The notes below the pieces were generated by a model that did no database searches, was not told the origin of the DNA, and saw only the letters and a list, made by a program, of their open reading frames with translations. From NCBI RefSeq assembly GCF_022171985.1, contig NZ_JAJVHF010000001.1, positions 248,001 to 312,000 on the forward strand: a DNA stretch of 64,000 bases. The letters are read 5' to 3'. A program made the translations under genes and the position numbers. Shown piece by piece: positions 26,426 to 39,957 of this stretch. The stretch comes from Huaxiibacter chinensis (GTDB lineage: Bacteria > Pseudomonadota > Gammaproteobacteria > Enterobacterales > Enterobacteriaceae). How positions within the stretch are numbered: the first letter of the stretch is position 1; every line of letters starts with the position of its first letter.

Positions 26426-27676
26426 TTACATGTTCGCGATAATCGCGTCGCCAAACTCTGAACATTTCAGCAGCTTAGCGCCATCCATCAGACGTTCGAA
26501 GTCATAGGTGACGGTTTTGGCGTTAATCGCGCCTTCCATACCTTTAACAATCAGGTCTGCGGCTTCGAACCATTCCATATGACGCAACATCATTTCTGCG
26601 GACAGGATGATAGAACCTGGGTTCACTTTATCCTGACCGGCATACTTCGGTGCCGTACCGTGAGTCGCTTCAAACAGCGCGCATTCGTCACCGATGTTTG
26701 CGCCAGGCGCGATACCGATACCGCCAACCTGTGCCGCCAGGGCATCAGAGATGTAGTCACCGTTCAGGTTCATACAGGCGATCACGTCATATTCAGCCGG
26801 ACGCAGCAGAATCTGTTGCAGGAACGCATCGGCGATCACATCTTTAATGATGATCTCTTTGCCGGTGTTAGGGTTTTTGATTTTCTGCCATGGGCCGCCA
26901 TCGATCAGCTCGCCGCCGAACTCTTCGGTCGCCAACTGGTAGCCCCAGTCTTTGAACGCGCCTTCGGTGAACTTCATGATGTTGCCTTTGTGAACCAGGG
27001 TCACAGAGTCGCGATCGTTGGTGATTGCGTATTCGATCGCCGCACGCACCAGACGTTTAGTCCCCTCTTCAGAGCACGGCTTAATGCCGATACCGCAATG
27101 TTCAGGGAAGCGAATTTTCTTCACGCCCATCTCTTCGCGCAGGAACTTGATGACTTTTTCTGCATCGGCAGAGTCCGCTTTCCACTCGATACCCGCATAG
27201 ATATCTTCGGAGTTCTCACGGAAGATAACCATATCGGTCAGTTCAGGATGTTTTACCGGGCTAGGGGTGCCCTGGTAGTAGCGCACCGGGCGCAGACACA
27301 CATACAGATCCAGTTCCTGACGCAGAGCAACGTTCAGGGAGCGAATACCGCCGCCGACCGGGGTGGTCAGTGGGCCTTTAATGGCAACACGATAGTCACG
27401 AATCAGGTCCAGCGTTTCTGCTGGCAGCCAAACGTCCTGGCCGTAAACTTGAGTAGATTTCTCACCGGTGTAAATTTCCATCCAGGAAATTTTACGCTCG
27501 CCTTTGTAGGCTTTCTCAACAGCGGCATCAACCACTTTCAGCATCGCTGGCGTTACATCTACACCGATACCGTCACCTTCAATGAACGGAATAACCGGAT
27601 TGTGTGGAACGTTAAGCTTGCCGTTTTGCAGGGTGATCTTTTTACCTTCCGCCGGAACAACTACTTTGCTTTCCAT
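26426..27676 (-). CDS. icd: Isocitrate dehydrogenase [NADP+]
   Basis: The 416-residue citric-acid-cycle enzyme that converts isocitrate to 2-oxoglutarate and CO2 with NADP. The substrate-binding serine regulated by the AceK kinase is in [11 protein letters not shown] (about residues 109-119; Ser113 in E. coli). The dehydrogenase signature [16 protein letters not shown]... lies near residues 320-340. It ends [12 protein letters not shown], so the 3' end used by prophage e14 for integration in K-12 is intact and no prophage is inserted. An ATTAACCTCTCC-complement GGAGAGG site precedes the ATG. Confidence 0.98.
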   Translation of the reverse strand: MESKVVVPAEGKKITLQNGKLNVPHNPVIPFIEGDGIGVDVTPAMLKVVDAAVEKAYKGERKISWMEIYTGEKSTQVYGQDVWLPAETLDLIRDYRVAIKGPLTTPVGGGIRSLNVALRQELDLYVCLRPVRYYQGTPSPVKHPELTDMVIFRENSEDIYAGIEWKADSADAEKVIKFLREEMGVKKIRFPEHCGIGIKPCSEEGTKRLVRAAIEYAITNDRDSVTLVHKGNIMKFTEGAFKDWGYQLATEEFGGELIDGGPWQKIKNPNTGKEIIIKDVIADAFLQQILLRPAEYDVIACMNLNGDYISDALAAQVGGIGIAPGANIGDECALFEATHGTAPKYAGQDKVNPGSIILSAEMMLRHMEWFEAADLIVKGMEGAINAKTVTYDFERLMDGAKLLKCSEFGDAIIANM

Positions 27677-27793
27677 TAACCTCTCCTTCGAGCGCTTCTG
27701 GTTGTTACTGATCTTATGTTAATAATTTGTAATGAGCCGTTCGATAGTACCTGAATGTCTGGCGCCATGAAAGGCATTCGTTATTGGGCTATA

Positions 27794-28447
27794 ATGCGGC
27801 AATTAATAACGTCTGAAAATACCATGAAGAAAACTTCTATTAGAAATCACCGGGTTGAGCGATTCAGCTCACGACAAGCCACCAGCAAACCCTCGGTAAG
27901 CCAGCCAAAGCGGGTCATTTTGTTCAATAAACCCTACGATGTCTTGCCGCAGTTCACCGACGAAGCGGGCCGGCGCACCCTGAAGGATTTTATTCCGGTA
28001 GAAGGGGTGTATGCGGCAGGCCGTCTTGACCGCGACAGCGAAGGATTGCTGGTCTTAACCAACGACGGGGCGTTACAGGCCAAACTGACCCAGCCGGGAA
28101 AGCGCACCGGTAAAATCTATTACGTTCAGGTGGAAGGTGAACCCACCGAAGCGTCTCTCGCGGCACTGCGCACGGGAGTGACCTTAAATGATGGTCCTAC
28201 TTTGCCGGCAGGCATTGAGCGGGTCAATGAACCAGAATGGTTATGGCCGCGCCAGCCCCCGATTCGTGAGCGAAAAGCTATCCCCACCGCCTGGCTAAAA
28301 GTCACCCTTTACGAAGGGCGTAACCGTCAGGTGCGCCGGATGACGGCTCACGTGGGATATCCGACTCTGCGGCTCATTCGCTATGCGATGGGCAGTTATA
28401 CCCTGGATGCTCTTGCCAACGGTGCGTGGCGGGACGTTACAGAATAA
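27794..28447 (+). CDS. rluE: 23S rRNA pseudouridine(2457) synthase RluE
   Basis: A 217-residue RsuA-family pseudouridine synthase that modifies U2457 of 23S rRNA. The catalytic aspartate is in [16 protein letters not shown] (near residues 77-92), and [17 protein letters not shown] (near residues 178-194) is the late family motif. Unlike some family members it has no S4 domain. The start [10 protein letters not shown] gives the E. coli length; a downstream ATG at 27824 is possible, and neither has a strong ribosome site. It is divergent from icd and leads rluE-nudJ-mnmA-hflD-purB. Confidence 0.92.
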   Translation: MRQLITSENTMKKTSIRNHRVERFSSRQATSKPSVSQPKRVILFNKPYDVLPQFTDEAGRRTLKDFIPVEGVYAAGRLDRDSEGLLVLTNDGALQAKLTQPGKRTGKIYYVQVEGEPTEASLAALRTGVTLNDGPTLPAGIERVNEPEWLWPRQPPIRERKAIPTAWLKVTLYEGRNRQVRRMTAHVGYPTLRLIRYAMGSYTLDALANGAWRDVTE

Positions 28448-28457
28448 GGACACATAT

Positions 28458-28931
28458 ATGTTTAAGCCCCATGTCACGGTCGCCACACTCGTTCATGCCC
28501 AGGATAAGTTTCTGGTGGTTGAAGAGACCATTAATGGAAAGGCATTGTGGAATCAGCCCGCCGGGCACCTTGAAGCCGATGAAACGCTGGTGCAGGCCGC
28601 CACGCGCGAGCTGTGGGAAGAGACCGGTATTCAGGCAAAGCCGCAGTACTTTGTGCGTATGCATCAGTGGATTGCCCCGGATCGAACCCCTTTCCTGCGT
28701 TTTCTGTTTGTCGTTGAACTTAGCGAAATGTGCGCCACCGAGCCGCATGATGACGATATCGATCGCTGCCTGTGGGTCACCGCTGAGGAGATCCTCAACG
28801 CGCCAAACCTGCGCTCGCCGCTGGTTGCCGAAAGTATTCGCAGTTACCAGTCTGGCGCTCGCCTGCCGCTTGCGGTGATTGGCGAATTTAACTGGCCGTT
28901 TACAGAGGGTGTCAATGGTGGGGGCGCGTGA
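28458..28931 (+). CDS. nudJ: Nudix phosphatase NudJ
   Basis: A 157-residue Nudix hydrolase. In E. coli NudJ acts on thiamine pyrimidine pyrophosphate and other (d)NTPs. The Nudix box [23 protein letters not shown] (near residues 37-59) is complete, with the metal-binding REL.EE.G core. It starts 10 bases after rluE with an AAGGA site. mnmA follows 39 bases later in the same direction, so it belongs to the rluE-nudJ-mnmA run as in E. coli. Confidence 0.93.
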   Translation: MFKPHVTVATLVHAQDKFLVVEETINGKALWNQPAGHLEADETLVQAATRELWEETGIQAKPQYFVRMHQWIAPDRTPFLRFLFVVELSEMCATEPHDDDIDRCLWVTAEEILNAPNLRSPLVAESIRSYQSGARLPLAVIGEFNWPFTEGVNGGGA

Positions 28932-28970
28932 TAGAATACGCCGCCTTAAGTTCAATGTCGTGAGTATTCC

Positions 28971-30083
28971 ATGTCAGATAACAGCCAGAAAAAAGTAATC
29001 GTCGGCATGTCCGGCGGTGTCGATTCCTCCGTTTCCGCCTACCTGTTGCAACAACAGGGCTATAAGGTTGAAGGCCTGTTCATGAAGAACTGGGAGGAAG
29101 ACGATGGCGAGGAATACTGCACCGCTGCTGCCGATCTTGCCGATGCGCAAGCCGTGTGCGACAAGCTGGGCATTGAGCTGCACACCGTCAATTTTGCCGC
29201 AGAATACTGGGATAACGTCTTCGAGCTTTTCCTCGAAGAGTATAAAGCGGGACGTACGCCGAACCCGGATATTCTGTGCAACAAAGAGATCAAATTTAAA
29301 GCCTTCCTGGAGTTCGCTGCAGAAGATTTGGGCGCAGATTATATTGCGACCGGTCACTACGTGCGTCGCGCAGACGTGAATGGCAAAAGCCAGCTGTTGC
29401 GCGGCCTGGATGGCAACAAAGATCAAAGCTACTTCCTGTATACCCTCGGTCATGAGCAAATTGCACAGAGCCTGTTCCCGGTCGGCGAGCTGGAAAAACC
29501 GCAGGTGCGTAAAATTGCCGAAGAGCTTGATCTCATCACCGCGAAAAAGAAAGATTCAACCGGTATCTGCTTTATCGGTGAGCGTAAATTCCGTGAATTC
29601 CTTGGCCGTTATCTTCCTGCACAACCGGGCAAAATCCTGACCGTTGACGGAGAAGAGGTCGGCCAGCATCAGGGGCTGATGTACCACACCCTCGGTCAGC
29701 GTAAAGGGCTGGGCATTGGCGGCACTAAAGAAGGCAGCGAAGATCCATGGTATGTGGTCGATAAAGACGTTGAGAATAATATTCTCATCGTTGCTCAGGG
29801 CCATGACCATCCGCGTCTGATGTCCGTTGGGCTTATCGCGCAGCAGCTTCACTGGGTCGACCGCCAGCCGGTTAAAGGCACCCTGCACTGCACCGTGAAA
29901 ACGCGCTATCGTCAGACGGATATCCCGTGCACAATCACCGCGCTGGATGATGAACGTATTGAGGTTCGTTTCGATGAACCCGTTTCTGCTGTCACCCCCG
30001 GGCAGTCCGCTGTCTTCTATCACGGTGAAATTTGCCTGGGTGGCGGTATTATTGAACAGCGTCTGCCCCTGACGTCTGCTTAA
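28971..30083 (+). CDS. mnmA: tRNA-specific 2-thiouridylase MnmA
   Basis: A 370-residue enzyme that puts sulfur at position 2 of wobble uridine in tRNAs for Lys, Glu and Gln, receiving it from the TusE relay. The PP-loop ATP-binding motif GMSGGVDSS lies near residues 12-20, and the catalytic cysteine pair lies in [10 protein letters not shown] (about residue 103) and STGICFIGE (about residue 200). The length is within two residues of E. coli MnmA. hflD follows after 28 bases with an AAGGAG site, as part of the same run of genes. Confidence 0.97.
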   Translation: MSDNSQKKVIVGMSGGVDSSVSAYLLQQQGYKVEGLFMKNWEEDDGEEYCTAAADLADAQAVCDKLGIELHTVNFAAEYWDNVFELFLEEYKAGRTPNPDILCNKEIKFKAFLEFAAEDLGADYIATGHYVRRADVNGKSQLLRGLDGNKDQSYFLYTLGHEQIAQSLFPVGELEKPQVRKIAEELDLITAKKKDSTGICFIGERKFREFLGRYLPAQPGKILTVDGEEVGQHQGLMYHTLGQRKGLGIGGTKEGSEDPWYVVDKDVENNILIVAQGHDHPRLMSVGLIAQQLHWVDRQPVKGTLHCTVKTRYRQTDIPCTITALDDERIEVRFDEPVSAVTPGQSAVFYHGEICLGGGIIEQRLPLTSA

Positions 30084-30111
30084 AAACGATTGCACACCAT
30101 AAGGAGCACGA

Positions 30112-32131
<2,020 letters not shown>

Positions 32132-32176
32132 TGCCTTTTGCCCTCTTTCCGCCTGGAAAGAGGGTCCTTCCCGCCC

Positions 32177-32211
32177 GGTTTACGTAATGTTTATCCCCAA
32201 AACACCATAAT
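32177..32211 (+). promoter_or_regulatory. phoPQ promoter with PhoP box
   Basis: GGTTTA-N5-TGTTTA (32177-32193) is an exact PhoP direct repeat. The -10 element CATAAT (32206-32211) follows after 12 bases, the typical class II PhoP spacing, and starts about 45 bases before phoP. It implies positive autoregulation of phoPQ, as known in E. coli and Salmonella. Confidence 0.88.
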
Positions 32212-32255
32212 CAGCGTTAAACTATTCATACCATTAATTTTAGGGAGAAGAGATG

Positions 32256-32927
32256 ATGCGCGTATTGGTTGTTGAGGATAATGCATTACTACGTCATCAC
32301 CTGAAGGTTCAGCTTCAGGAAATGGGACATCAGGTTGACGATGCGGAAGATGCGAAAGAAGCCGATTATTATCTCAATGAGCATTTACCTGACATTGCCA
32401 TCGTCGATTTAGGGCTACCGGACGAAGACGGTTTGTCCTTAATCCGCCGCTGGCGCAGCCATGACATCTCTTTGCCCGTTCTGGTCTTAACCGCGCGTGA
32501 AGGCTGGCAGGATAAAGTCGAAGTGCTCAGTGCGGGCGCCGATGACTACGTCACTAAACCCTTCCATATTGAAGAGGTCGCCGCGCGCATGCAGGCGTTG
32601 ATGCGTCGTAACAGCGGTCTGGCTTCGCAGGTTATCTCTATCCCGCCTTTCCTGGTCGATCTCTCCCGCCGCGAATTTTCCATCAATGATGAAGTGATCA
32701 AACTCACCGCGTTTGAGTACACCATCATGGAAACCCTTATCCGCAATAGCGGCAAAGTGGTCAGTAAAGATTCGCTGATGTTGCAGCTTTATCCTGATGC
32801 AGAACTGCGTGAAAGCCACACGATCGATGTTCTGATGGGACGTTTGCGTAAAAAAATTCAGGCTCAATATCCGCAAGATGTCATTACGACAGTCCGCGGT
32901 CAGGGATACCTGTTTGAATTACGCTAA
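32256..32927 (+). CDS. phoP: Response regulator PhoP
   Basis: A 223-residue OmpR-family regulator: receiver domain (about residues 1-115) with phospho-acceptor Asp51 in DLGLPDEDG, and a winged-helix DNA-binding domain (about residues 130-223). It controls magnesium, antimicrobial-peptide and low-pH responses by binding PhoP boxes. An ATG three bases upstream is possible, but the second gives the E. coli length and a better spacing to GGGAGAAGAG. phoQ follows without a gap. Confidence 0.98.
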   Translation: MRVLVVEDNALLRHHLKVQLQEMGHQVDDAEDAKEADYYLNEHLPDIAIVDLGLPDEDGLSLIRRWRSHDISLPVLVLTAREGWQDKVEVLSAGADDYVTKPFHIEEVAARMQALMRRNSGLASQVISIPPFLVDLSRREFSINDEVIKLTAFEYTIMETLIRNSGKVVSKDSLMLQLYPDAELRESHTIDVLMGRLRKKIQAQYPQDVITTVRGQGYLFELR

Positions 32928-34391
32928 ATGAAAAAATTTCTTCGCCATATTTTACCCCTTTCACTGCGGGTGCGCTTTTTGCTGGCAACCGCAGCGGTTG
33001 TGCTGGTGTTGTCACTCGCCTACGGCATGGTTGCTCTGGTGGGGTACAGCGTCAGTTTTGATAAGACGACTTTCCGCCTGCTGCGCGGGGAGAGCAACTT
33101 GTTCTATACCCTCGCCAAATGGGAAGATAACCACATCAGCGTGGAGATGCCCGAAAATCTTGACCGTCAAAGCCCGACGATGGCGCTGATTTATAATGAA
33201 AAGGGTCAACTCTTATGGGCACAGCGGCACGTTCCCTGGCTGGAAAAGAGTATCCGCCCCGAGTGGCTTAAAACGAACGGCTTTCATGAAATTGAAACGG
33301 GTCTGAATGCCACCAGCGCCCTGCTGGGTAACGATGCGTCGATGCAACGCGAACTGGCGGAAATTCGTGAAGATGACGATGAGACGGAGATGACCCACTC
33401 GGTCGCCATCAATATCTATCCGGCAACCATGGACATGCCCCAGTTGACCATCGTTGTGGTCGATACCATTCCGGTTGAGCTTAAACGTTCTTATAAGGTC
33501 TGGAGCTGGTTTGTTTATGTGCTGGCCGCTAATCTCCTGCTGGTGATCCCGTTACTCTGGCTTGCGGCACGCTGGAGCCTGCGTCCCATTGAGTCGCTGG
33601 CAAAAGAGGTGCGTGAGCTCGAAGAGCATCATCGGGAAAAGCTCAACCCTGACACCACCCGTGAACTCACCAGTCTGGTGCGTAACCTCAATCGACTGCT
33701 GAAGAGCGAACGCGAGCGGTATGATAAATATCGCACGACGCTGACCGATCTGACCCACAGTTTGAAAACCCCGCTGGCGGTTATGCAGAGCACGTTGCGC
33801 TCAATGCGTGGCGCTAAATTATCGGTAGATGATGCCGAGCCGGTCATGCTTGAGCAGATAAGCCGTATCTCTCAGCAGATTGGTTACTATTTGCATCGGG
33901 CCAGCATGCGATCAGGTAGCGCGTTGCTCAGCCGCGAGCTGCACCCTGTTGCCCCGCTGCTGGATAATCTTACCTCTGCGCTGAACAAGGTGTATCAGCG
34001 TAAAGGGGTGAATATCAGCCTGGATATTTCACCCGAGATCAGCTTTGTCGGGGAAAAGAACGACTTCATGGAAGTCATGGGTAACCTCCTCGACAACGCC
34101 TGTAAATATTGTCTGGAATTTGTGGAAGTGACGGCACGCCAGACGGACAACGAACTGCATATTATCGTTGAGGATGACGGTCCGGGGATCCCGGCAAACA
34201 AACGTGACATGGTCTTCGATCGCGGCCAGCGGGCTGATACGCTTCGCCCGGGGCAAGGGGTAGGGTTGTCCGTGGCGCGTGAGATTGTCGATCAGTATGA
34301 CGGCCGTATTGATCCGGGCGAAAGTCTGCTGGGCGGTGCGCGCATGGAGGCCGTTTTCGGTCGTCAGCACCCTACCGCCGACGATAGTTAG
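32928..34391 (+). CDS. phoQ: Sensor histidine kinase PhoQ
   Basis: A 487-residue inner-membrane sensor for Mg2+, pH and cationic peptides. There are two transmembrane segments (about residues 17-40 and 195-216) with a periplasmic PAS-like sensor between. An acidic patch [10 protein letters not shown] lies near residues 145-155. A HAMP region follows, then the phospho-acceptor His in THSLKTPL (near residue 278) and the catalytic ATPase domain with NLLDNACKY and GDGPGIP-like motifs. It phosphorylates and dephosphorylates PhoP. Its ATG follows the phoP stop directly. Confidence 0.97.
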   Translation: MKKFLRHILPLSLRVRFLLATAAVVLVLSLAYGMVALVGYSVSFDKTTFRLLRGESNLFYTLAKWEDNHISVEMPENLDRQSPTMALIYNEKGQLLWAQRHVPWLEKSIRPEWLKTNGFHEIETGLNATSALLGNDASMQRELAEIREDDDETEMTHSVAINIYPATMDMPQLTIVVVDTIPVELKRSYKVWSWFVYVLAANLLLVIPLLWLAARWSLRPIESLAKEVRELEEHHREKLNPDTTRELTSLVRNLNRLLKSERERYDKYRTTLTDLTHSLKTPLAVMQSTLRSMRGAKLSVDDAEPVMLEQISRISQQIGYYLHRASMRSGSALLSRELHPVAPLLDNLTSALNKVYQRKGVNISLDISPEISFVGEKNDFMEVMGNLLDNACKYCLEFVEVTARQTDNELHIIVEDDGPGIPANKRDMVFDRGQRADTLRPGQGVGLSVAREIVDQYDGRIDPGESLLGGARMEAVFGRQHPTADDS

Positions 34392-34443
34392 CGCGGAATG
34401 CGAAAAAAGCGATATTCGCGCACGCAGGCGCTTGTGCTTCCGT

Positions 34444-34449
34444 TATAAT
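34444..34449 (+). promoter_or_regulatory. Possible roxA -10 element
   Basis: A perfect TATAAT lies 34 bases before the roxA start. No good -35 element is seen at the right distance, so this is only a candidate promoter. Confidence 0.4.
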
Positions 34450-34482
34450 CCGAGTCAGTAAGAGCCTGCGGAAATAATAAAT

Positions 34483-35604
34483 ATGGAATATCACTTAGCA
34501 CTGAACTGGCCCGACTTTATCGAACGCTACTGGCAGAAACGCCCGGTAGTGCTGAAGCGCGGCATCAGCAATTTTGTCGACCCTATCTCTCCCGACGAAC
34601 TGGCCGGGCTGGCGATGGAAAACGAGGTAGACAGCCGTCTGGTGAGTCATCAGGAGGGAAAATGGCAGGTCAGTCATGGTCCTTTCGAAAGCTACGACCA
34701 TCTGGGCGAGAATAACTGGTCATTACTGGTCCAGGCCGTTAACCACTGGCATGAACCTACCGCAGCCTTGATGCACCCGTTCCGCGCCCTTCCCGACTGG
34801 CGGATGGACGATCTGATGATCTCCTTCTCCGTACCGGGCGGTGGCGTTGGTCCGCACCTTGACCAGTACGACGTCTTTATCATTCAGGGCACTGGCCGCC
34901 GCCGCTGGCGCGTGGGCGATAAAGTGCCGATGAAGCAGCACTGCCCGCACCCGGATTTGCTGCAGGTGGATCCTTTTGAAGCCATCATCGATGAAGAGAT
35001 GGAGCCGGGTGATATTCTTTATATCCCGCCAGGTTTCCCGCACGAAGGCTACTCTCTGGAAAACTCGCTTAACTATTCGGTCGGTTTCCGTGCGCCGAGC
35101 GGACGCGAGATGATCAGCGGTTTTGCCGATTACGTCCTGCAACGTGAACTGGGCAGCCATCGCTACAGCGATCCTGATGTGCCGACACGCGAGCACCCTG
35201 CGGATATCCTGCCGCAGGAGCTCGATAAACTGCGTGAAATGATGCTGGGTCTGATTAACGAACCTGAACATTTCAAACAGTGGTTCGGTGAGTTTATTAG
35301 CCAGTCGCGCCATGAGCTGGACGTTGCCCCGGCAGAGCCGCCGTATCAGCCTGATGAGATTTACGACGCGCTGCAACAAGGCGATACCCTGGTGCGTTTG
35401 GGGGGTCTGAGAGTGTTGCGAATTGGCGATGAGATTTTCGTCAACGGCGAGAAACTCGACTCTCCGCATCGCCCTGCCCTGGAGGCGCTGGCAAGCCACA
35501 TGCGGCTTTCCGCCGACACGTTTGGTGATGCGCTGGAAGACCCTTCCTTCCTCGCCATGCTCGCGGCGCTGGTGAACAGCGGCTACTGGTTCTTCGAAGA
35601 GTAA
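34483..35604 (+). CDS. roxA: 50S ribosomal protein L16 arginine hydroxylase
   Basis: A 373-residue JmjC/cupin 2-oxoglutarate oxygenase that hydroxylates an arginine of ribosomal protein L16 in E. coli (YcfD). The iron-binding HxD lies in GVGPHLDQYDV (His125 and Asp127 region), and the second histidine is in GFPHEGYS near residue 187. A C-terminal dimer/winged-helix domain follows. Length equals the E. coli protein. It is transcribed alone downstream of phoQ, and a REP-like terminator follows. Confidence 0.96.
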   Translation: MEYHLALNWPDFIERYWQKRPVVLKRGISNFVDPISPDELAGLAMENEVDSRLVSHQEGKWQVSHGPFESYDHLGENNWSLLVQAVNHWHEPTAALMHPFRALPDWRMDDLMISFSVPGGGVGPHLDQYDVFIIQGTGRRRWRVGDKVPMKQHCPHPDLLQVDPFEAIIDEEMEPGDILYIPPGFPHEGYSLENSLNYSVGFRAPSGREMISGFADYVLQRELGSHRYSDPDVPTREHPADILPQELDKLREMMLGLINEPEHFKQWFGEFISQSRHELDVAPAEPPYQPDEIYDALQQGDTLVRLGGLRVLRIGDEIFVNGEKLDSPHRPALEALASHMRLSADTFGDALEDPSFLAMLAALVNSGYWFFEE

Positions 35605-35612
35605 CAATCATT

Positions 35613-35645
35613 AAGCCGGGTAAGGCGCCGCCGCCCGGCTTTTTA
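35613..35645. terminator. REP-like terminator after roxA
   Basis: AGCCGGG / CCCGGCT encloses TAAGGCGCCGCCG, a REP-type inverted repeat, and is followed by TTTTT. It sits 9 bases after roxA and in the convergent gap before pepT. Confidence 0.75.
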
Positions 35646-35701
35646 TTGCCCGCTCTTCTGCCGATATTACGCCGGCAAGCACGGCGTTTCCGGGCATCTG
35701 G

Positions 35702-36928
35702 TCATTTCTGCTTCGCGGTTAACTCCGCAATACGCACAATCACCTTTACCGCTTTCTCCATGCCTTCCAGCGTGACAAATTCATGTTTGCCGTGGTAGTT
35801 ATACCCCCCGGTAAACAGGTTTGGACAGGGCAATCCCATAAAGGAAAGCTGCGAACCGTCGGTTCCGCCGCGTATGGGTTTTAATAGCGGCTCGATATCA
35901 CAGTCGCGCATCGCCTGCTGGGCGATATCCAGAATATGCGGGTGCTCAATCACCTTGTCGCGCATGTTGTAGTAACTGTCTTCTATGATCAGTTCGATGT
36001 AGCAATCCGGATGCAGACCCTTGCCCACCTTTTTGGCAATTTCCATCATCTTACGCTTACGCGCTTCGAAAGCCTTACGATCAAAATCGCGCACAATGTA
36101 ATGCATCTGTGCGCTGTCCACCGTCCCTTTCAGGCTGGTGAGATGGTAAAACCCTTCGTAACCGTCGGTGTTTTCCGGGCTTTCCTCTGACGGGACTTCC
36201 GCATGAATTCGCGCAGCCAGAGAGAGCGCATTGACCATGACGCCTTTTGCTGAGCCAGGGTGAACGTTGTTACCGACAATTTTGATGGTGACCGAGGCGG
36301 CGTTGAAGTTTTCGAACTCCAGTTCGCCCACCCCCCCGCCATCCACGGTATAGGCCCACTTCGCGTCGAATTGCGCAACGTCAAAATATTTCGCCCCTTT
36401 GCCCACCTCTTCATCGGGGGTAAAGGCCACGCGGATATCCCCGTGAGGAATATTTTTTTCCTTCAACACCGCAAGCGCGGTCATGATCTCGGCGACGCCC
36501 GCTTTGTCGTCAGCGCCGAGGAGGGTTTTGCCGTCGGTGGTAATCAGTGTCTGTCCGAGAAGCTGATGCAGCACCGGGAACATGACGGGTGAAAGCACCT
36601 CATCGCCAATGCCGAGCGCGATATCGCCTCCACGATAGTTTTCGACTATCTGCGGATTCACATTTTTCCCGCTAAAATCAGGAGAGGTATCGACATGAGA
36701 AATAAAGCCAATCGCCGGGACCTCGCCTTCGACGTTCGACGGTAACGTGCCCATCACCGTCCCTTTCTCGCTTAAGGTCACGTTCACCAGTCCGAGTGCT
36801 TCAAGCTGCTCCTTTAACAGGTTCAACAGCTTCCATTGGCCTTCCGTGCTCGGTACCTGTCTGACGCCCGCCTTAGATTGGGTATCCAGCGAAACGTACT
36901 GTAAAAAACGCTCAAGTAATTTATCCAT
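35702..36928 (-). CDS. pepT: Peptidase T (tripeptide aminopeptidase)
   Basis: A 408-residue M20 metallopeptidase that removes N-terminal residues from tripeptides. Metal ligands are visible in [13 protein letters not shown] (about residues 76-88) and [13 protein letters not shown] (about residues 140-152), with the catalytic Glu pair in TPDEEVGKG (about residues 174-182) and the dimerisation/lid domain in the middle. The start [13 protein letters not shown] gives the E. coli length; the 15-codon longer reading is not supported. It is divergent from potA. Confidence 0.96.
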   Translation of the reverse strand: MDKLLERFLQYVSLDTQSKAGVRQVPSTEGQWKLLNLLKEQLEALGLVNVTLSEKGTVMGTLPSNVEGEVPAIGFISHVDTSPDFSGKNVNPQIVENYRGGDIALGIGDEVLSPVMFPVLHQLLGQTLITTDGKTLLGADDKAGVAEIMTALAVLKEKNIPHGDIRVAFTPDEEVGKGAKYFDVAQFDAKWAYTVDGGGVGELEFENFNAASVTIKIVGNNVHPGSAKGVMVNALSLAARIHAEVPSEESPENTDGYEGFYHLTSLKGTVDSAQMHYIVRDFDRKAFEARKRKMMEIAKKVGKGLHPDCYIELIIEDSYYNMRDKVIEHPHILDIAQQAMRDCDIEPLLKPIRGGTDGSQLSFMGLPCPNLFTGGYNYHGKHEFVTLEGMEKAVKVIVRIAELTAKQK

Positions 36929-37178
36929 GCAGTCACCCTCTCTTTTTGTGACAACATTATCATTAAGCATCAAAACCCAAATATTGCGTCAGGTCACTTT
37001 TATCCCGTAAACGAGAATATTTTCGTTTATGTCGTGGTGCGTTAATAAATGTAGCTTATGAATCAGTCACAAGGATTGGCGTGGATAGTGCTTTGCCGTA
37101 GAATGTCCGCCCTCGTCATGCGTCACCAAGGTGGTTCAACACAAACCCCGCTACCGATAACCCATTCGTAGCGTCTAT

Positions 37179-38315
37179 ATGGGACAGAGTCAAAAATTGA
37201 ATAATCAACCGGGTAAACTCTCACCGCTGGTTCAGCTGGCAGGGATTTGCAAAAGTTTTGATGGTAAAACGGTCATTTCTGACCTGAATCTGACAATCAA
37301 CAACGGCGAGTTTCTGACGCTGTTAGGCCCTTCCGGCTGCGGAAAAACAACCGTACTGCGCCTTATCGCCGGGCTGGAAAGCGTCGACAGCGGCCACATC
37401 CATCTTGAAGATCAGAACATCACGGATGTTGCTGCCGAACACCGTCACGTCAATACCGTTTTTCAGAGCTACGCGCTTTTCCCGCATATGACGGTATTTG
37501 AAAACGTCGCGTTTGGCCTGCGAATGCAAAAGACCCCTCGCGAGCAGATTGCCCCACGCGTGACTGACGCGCTTCGCATGGTACAGCTTGATGAATTCGC
37601 CCAGCGCAAACCGCATCAGCTTTCCGGCGGTCAGCAGCAGCGTGTGGCCATTGCCCGTGCGGTCGTGAACAAGCCCCGGCTGCTTCTGCTGGATGAGTCG
37701 CTTTCAGCCCTGGATTATAAGCTGCGCAAGCAGATGCAGAACGAGCTGAAGGCCCTGCAGCGTAAGCTGGGTATCACCTTTGTTTTTGTGACGCACGATC
37801 AGGAAGAAGCCTTAACGATGTCCGACCGTATCGTGGTGATGCGCGATGGAAAAATCGAGCAGGACGGTACCCCCCGTGAAATCTACGAAGAGCCGAAGAA
37901 CCTGTTTGTCGCCAGCTTCATAGGTGAGATCAATATCTTCAATGCCACCGTGATTGAGCGCCTCGATGAGCTGCGCGTGCTCGCGAACATTGAAGGGCGC
38001 GAATGTCATATCACGGTCAATTTTCCCGTTGTAAAAGGTCAAAAACTCAACGTCATGCTGCGCCCGGAAGATCTTCGCGTGGATGAAATTCATGACAGCA
38101 CGGAAGCCGAAGGTCTGATTGGCTACATTCGCGAGCGTAACTACAAAGGGATGACGCTGGAATCGGTGGTTGAGCTGGAAAACGGCAAAATGGTGTTGGT
38201 CAGCGAATTCTTCAATGAAGATGATCCTGACTTTGACCACCCCCTCGATCAGAAAATGGTCGTCAACTGGGTCGAAAGCTGGGAGGTCGTACTGGCTGAT
38301 GAAGAACACAAGTAA
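37179..38315 (+). CDS. potA: Spermidine/putrescine ABC transporter ATPase PotA
   Basis: A 378-residue ABC ATPase with Walker [10 protein letters not shown] (about residues 50-58), the Q-loop FQSYALFPH, the signature LSGGQQQR (about residues 148-155), Walker B LLLLDES and the H-loop [11 protein letters not shown]-terminal TOBE-like regulatory domain follows (residues 270 onward), which senses spermidine in E. coli. Its end overlaps potB by 17 bases, indicating coupled translation in potABCD. Confidence 0.97.
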   Translation: MGQSQKLNNQPGKLSPLVQLAGICKSFDGKTVISDLNLTINNGEFLTLLGPSGCGKTTVLRLIAGLESVDSGHIHLEDQNITDVAAEHRHVNTVFQSYALFPHMTVFENVAFGLRMQKTPREQIAPRVTDALRMVQLDEFAQRKPHQLSGGQQQRVAIARAVVNKPRLLLLDESLSALDYKLRKQMQNELKALQRKLGITFVFVTHDQEEALTMSDRIVVMRDGKIEQDGTPREIYEEPKNLFVASFIGEINIFNATVIERLDELRVLANIEGRECHITVNFPVVKGQKLNVMLRPEDLRVDEIHDSTEAEGLIGYIRERNYKGMTLESVVELENGKMVLVSEFFNEDDPDFDHPLDQKMVVNWVESWEVVLADEEHK

Positions 38316-39156
38316 GTTCCAGAAAGTGGTGATTGCCACCATCGTCGGTTGGCTTGTGTTGTTTGTCTTTCTTCCCAACCTGATGATCATCGTCACCAGC
38401 TTCCTGACCCGCGACAACGATAACTTCGTCAAGCTGGTCTTTACGCTGGACAACTATGCCCATTTACTGGACCCGCTTTACCTGGATGTGCTGCTCCATT
38501 CGCTTAACATGGCGGCTATTGCCACCGTGGCCTGTCTGGTGCTGGGATACCCCTTCGCCTGGTTTCTGGCGCGTTTGCCGCAGAAAGTGCGTCCGCTGCT
38601 GCTGTTTTTACTGATCGTGCCCTTCTGGACCAACTCCCTCATTCGTATTTATGGCCTGAAAATATTTCTCAGCACCAAAGGCTATCTGAATGAGTTCTTG
38701 TTATGGACAGGCATTATCGATACGCCGATACGCATTATGTATAGCCCAGGCGCGGTGATTATCGGTCTGGTCTATATTTTGTTGCCGTTCATGGTTATGC
38801 CGCTCTATTCCAGTATCGAAAAGCTCGATAAACCGCTGCTGGAAGCGGCAAGAGATCTTGGCGCAAGCAAGTTGCAAACGTTTCTGCGCATTGTCATTCC
38901 GATGACCATGCCCGGCATTATCGCCGGTTGTCTGCTTGTGATGCTGCCAGCAATGGGGTTGTTCTACGTGTCAGACCTGATGGGCGGCGCGAAGAATTTG
39001 CTGATCGGTAATATCATCAAGAGTCAGTTCCTGAACATCCGCGACTGGCCATTTGGATCGGCCACCAGCATTACGCTGACCCTGGTGATGGGCTTGATGC
39101 TGCTGATTTACTGGCGCGCCTCTCGCTTGCTTAACAAGAAGGTGGAACTCGAATGA
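38299..39156 (+). CDS. potB: Spermidine/putrescine permease PotB
   Basis: A 285-residue inner-membrane permease with six hydrophobic spans and the binding-protein-dependent transport signature [14 protein letters not shown] (near residues 191-204), which contacts PotA. It starts within the end of potA (MKNTSKFQ) and its last codons overlap potC by four bases (ATGA). The translation upstream of 38299 reads through potA in another frame and is not used. It imports polyamines with PotC. Confidence 0.96.
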   Translation: MKNTSKFQKVVIATIVGWLVLFVFLPNLMIIVTSFLTRDNDNFVKLVFTLDNYAHLLDPLYLDVLLHSLNMAAIATVACLVLGYPFAWFLARLPQKVRPLLLFLLIVPFWTNSLIRIYGLKIFLSTKGYLNEFLLWTGIIDTPIRIMYSPGAVIIGLVYILLPFMVMPLYSSIEKLDKPLLEAARDLGASKLQTFLRIVIPMTMPGIIAGCLLVMLPAMGLFYVSDLMGGAKNLLIGNIIKSQFLNIRDWPFGSATSITLTLVMGLMLLIYWRASRLLNKKVELE

Positions 39157-39932
39157 TCGGTCGACTGCTTCGCGGCGGTTTCATGACCGCCATTTATGCT
39201 TATCTCTATATTCCTATTATCATTTTAATCGTGAATTCGTTTAACAGTTCGCGATTCGGGATCAACTGGCAGGGCTTTACGACAAAATGGTATGGCCTGC
39301 TGATGAATAACGACAGCCTGCTGCAGGCGGCGCAACATTCGCTGACCATGGCGATTTTCTCTGCCACCTTTGCCACGCTGATAGGCTCGCTGACCGCGGT
39401 GGCGCTTTATCGCTACCGTTTTCGCGGTAAGCCTTTCGTCAGCGGCATGCTGTTTGTGGTGATGATGTCACCGGATATCGTGATGGCGATTTCGCTGCTG
39501 GTGCTGTTTATGCTACTCGGTATCCAGCTCGGCTTTTGGTCTCTGCTCTTTTCGCATATCACCTTCTGCCTGCCGTTTGTGGTTGTAACGGTCTATTCGC
39601 GCCTCAAAGGTTTTGACGTGCGCATGCTGGAGGCCGCGAAGGATTTAGGCGCCAGTGAACTGACCATTTTACGCAAAATCATTTTGCCGCTGGCGATGCC
39701 CGCCGTGGCGGCAGGATGGTTGTTGAGCTTCACCCTCTCCATGGACGATGTGGTGGTTTCGTCGTTCGTGACGGGGCCGGGCTATGAAATTCTGCCATTG
39801 AAGATCTACTCCATGGTAAAAGTTGGCGTCTCACCGGAAGTGAACGCGCTGGCGACGATTCTGTTGGTGTTATCGTTGGTCATGGTGATTGCCAGCCAGC
39901 TGATTGCTCGAGATAAAACAAAGGGCCGGTAA
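39153..39932 (+). CDS. potC: Spermidine/putrescine permease PotC
   Basis: A 259-residue permease with six hydrophobic spans and the ATPase-contact loop EAAKDLGASELTILRK (near residues 168-183). It overlaps the potB stop as ATGA, so translation is coupled. The few-residue length difference from the 264-residue E. coli protein lies at the end. It forms the membrane channel with PotB. Confidence 0.96.
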   Translation: MIGRLLRGGFMTAIYAYLYIPIIILIVNSFNSSRFGINWQGFTTKWYGLLMNNDSLLQAAQHSLTMAIFSATFATLIGSLTAVALYRYRFRGKPFVSGMLFVVMMSPDIVMAISLLVLFMLLGIQLGFWSLLFSHITFCLPFVVVTVYSRLKGFDVRMLEAAKDLGASELTILRKIILPLAMPAVAAGWLLSFTLSMDDVVVSSFVTGPGYEILPLKIYSMVKVGVSPEVNALATILLVLSLVMVIASQLIARDKTKGR

Positions 39933-39957
39933 GGCTCGCAACTCAGGGGACGTTAAA

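Noticed and set aside
26426..26450. Possible prophage attachment site at the icd 3' end
   Set aside because: The icd end is intact, no duplicate of it is seen nearby, and no phage gene or integrase adjoins it.
26579..27679. 366-codon open frame antisense to icd
   Set aside because: Long only because icd lacks certain codons; composition is unlike a protein and there is no start context.
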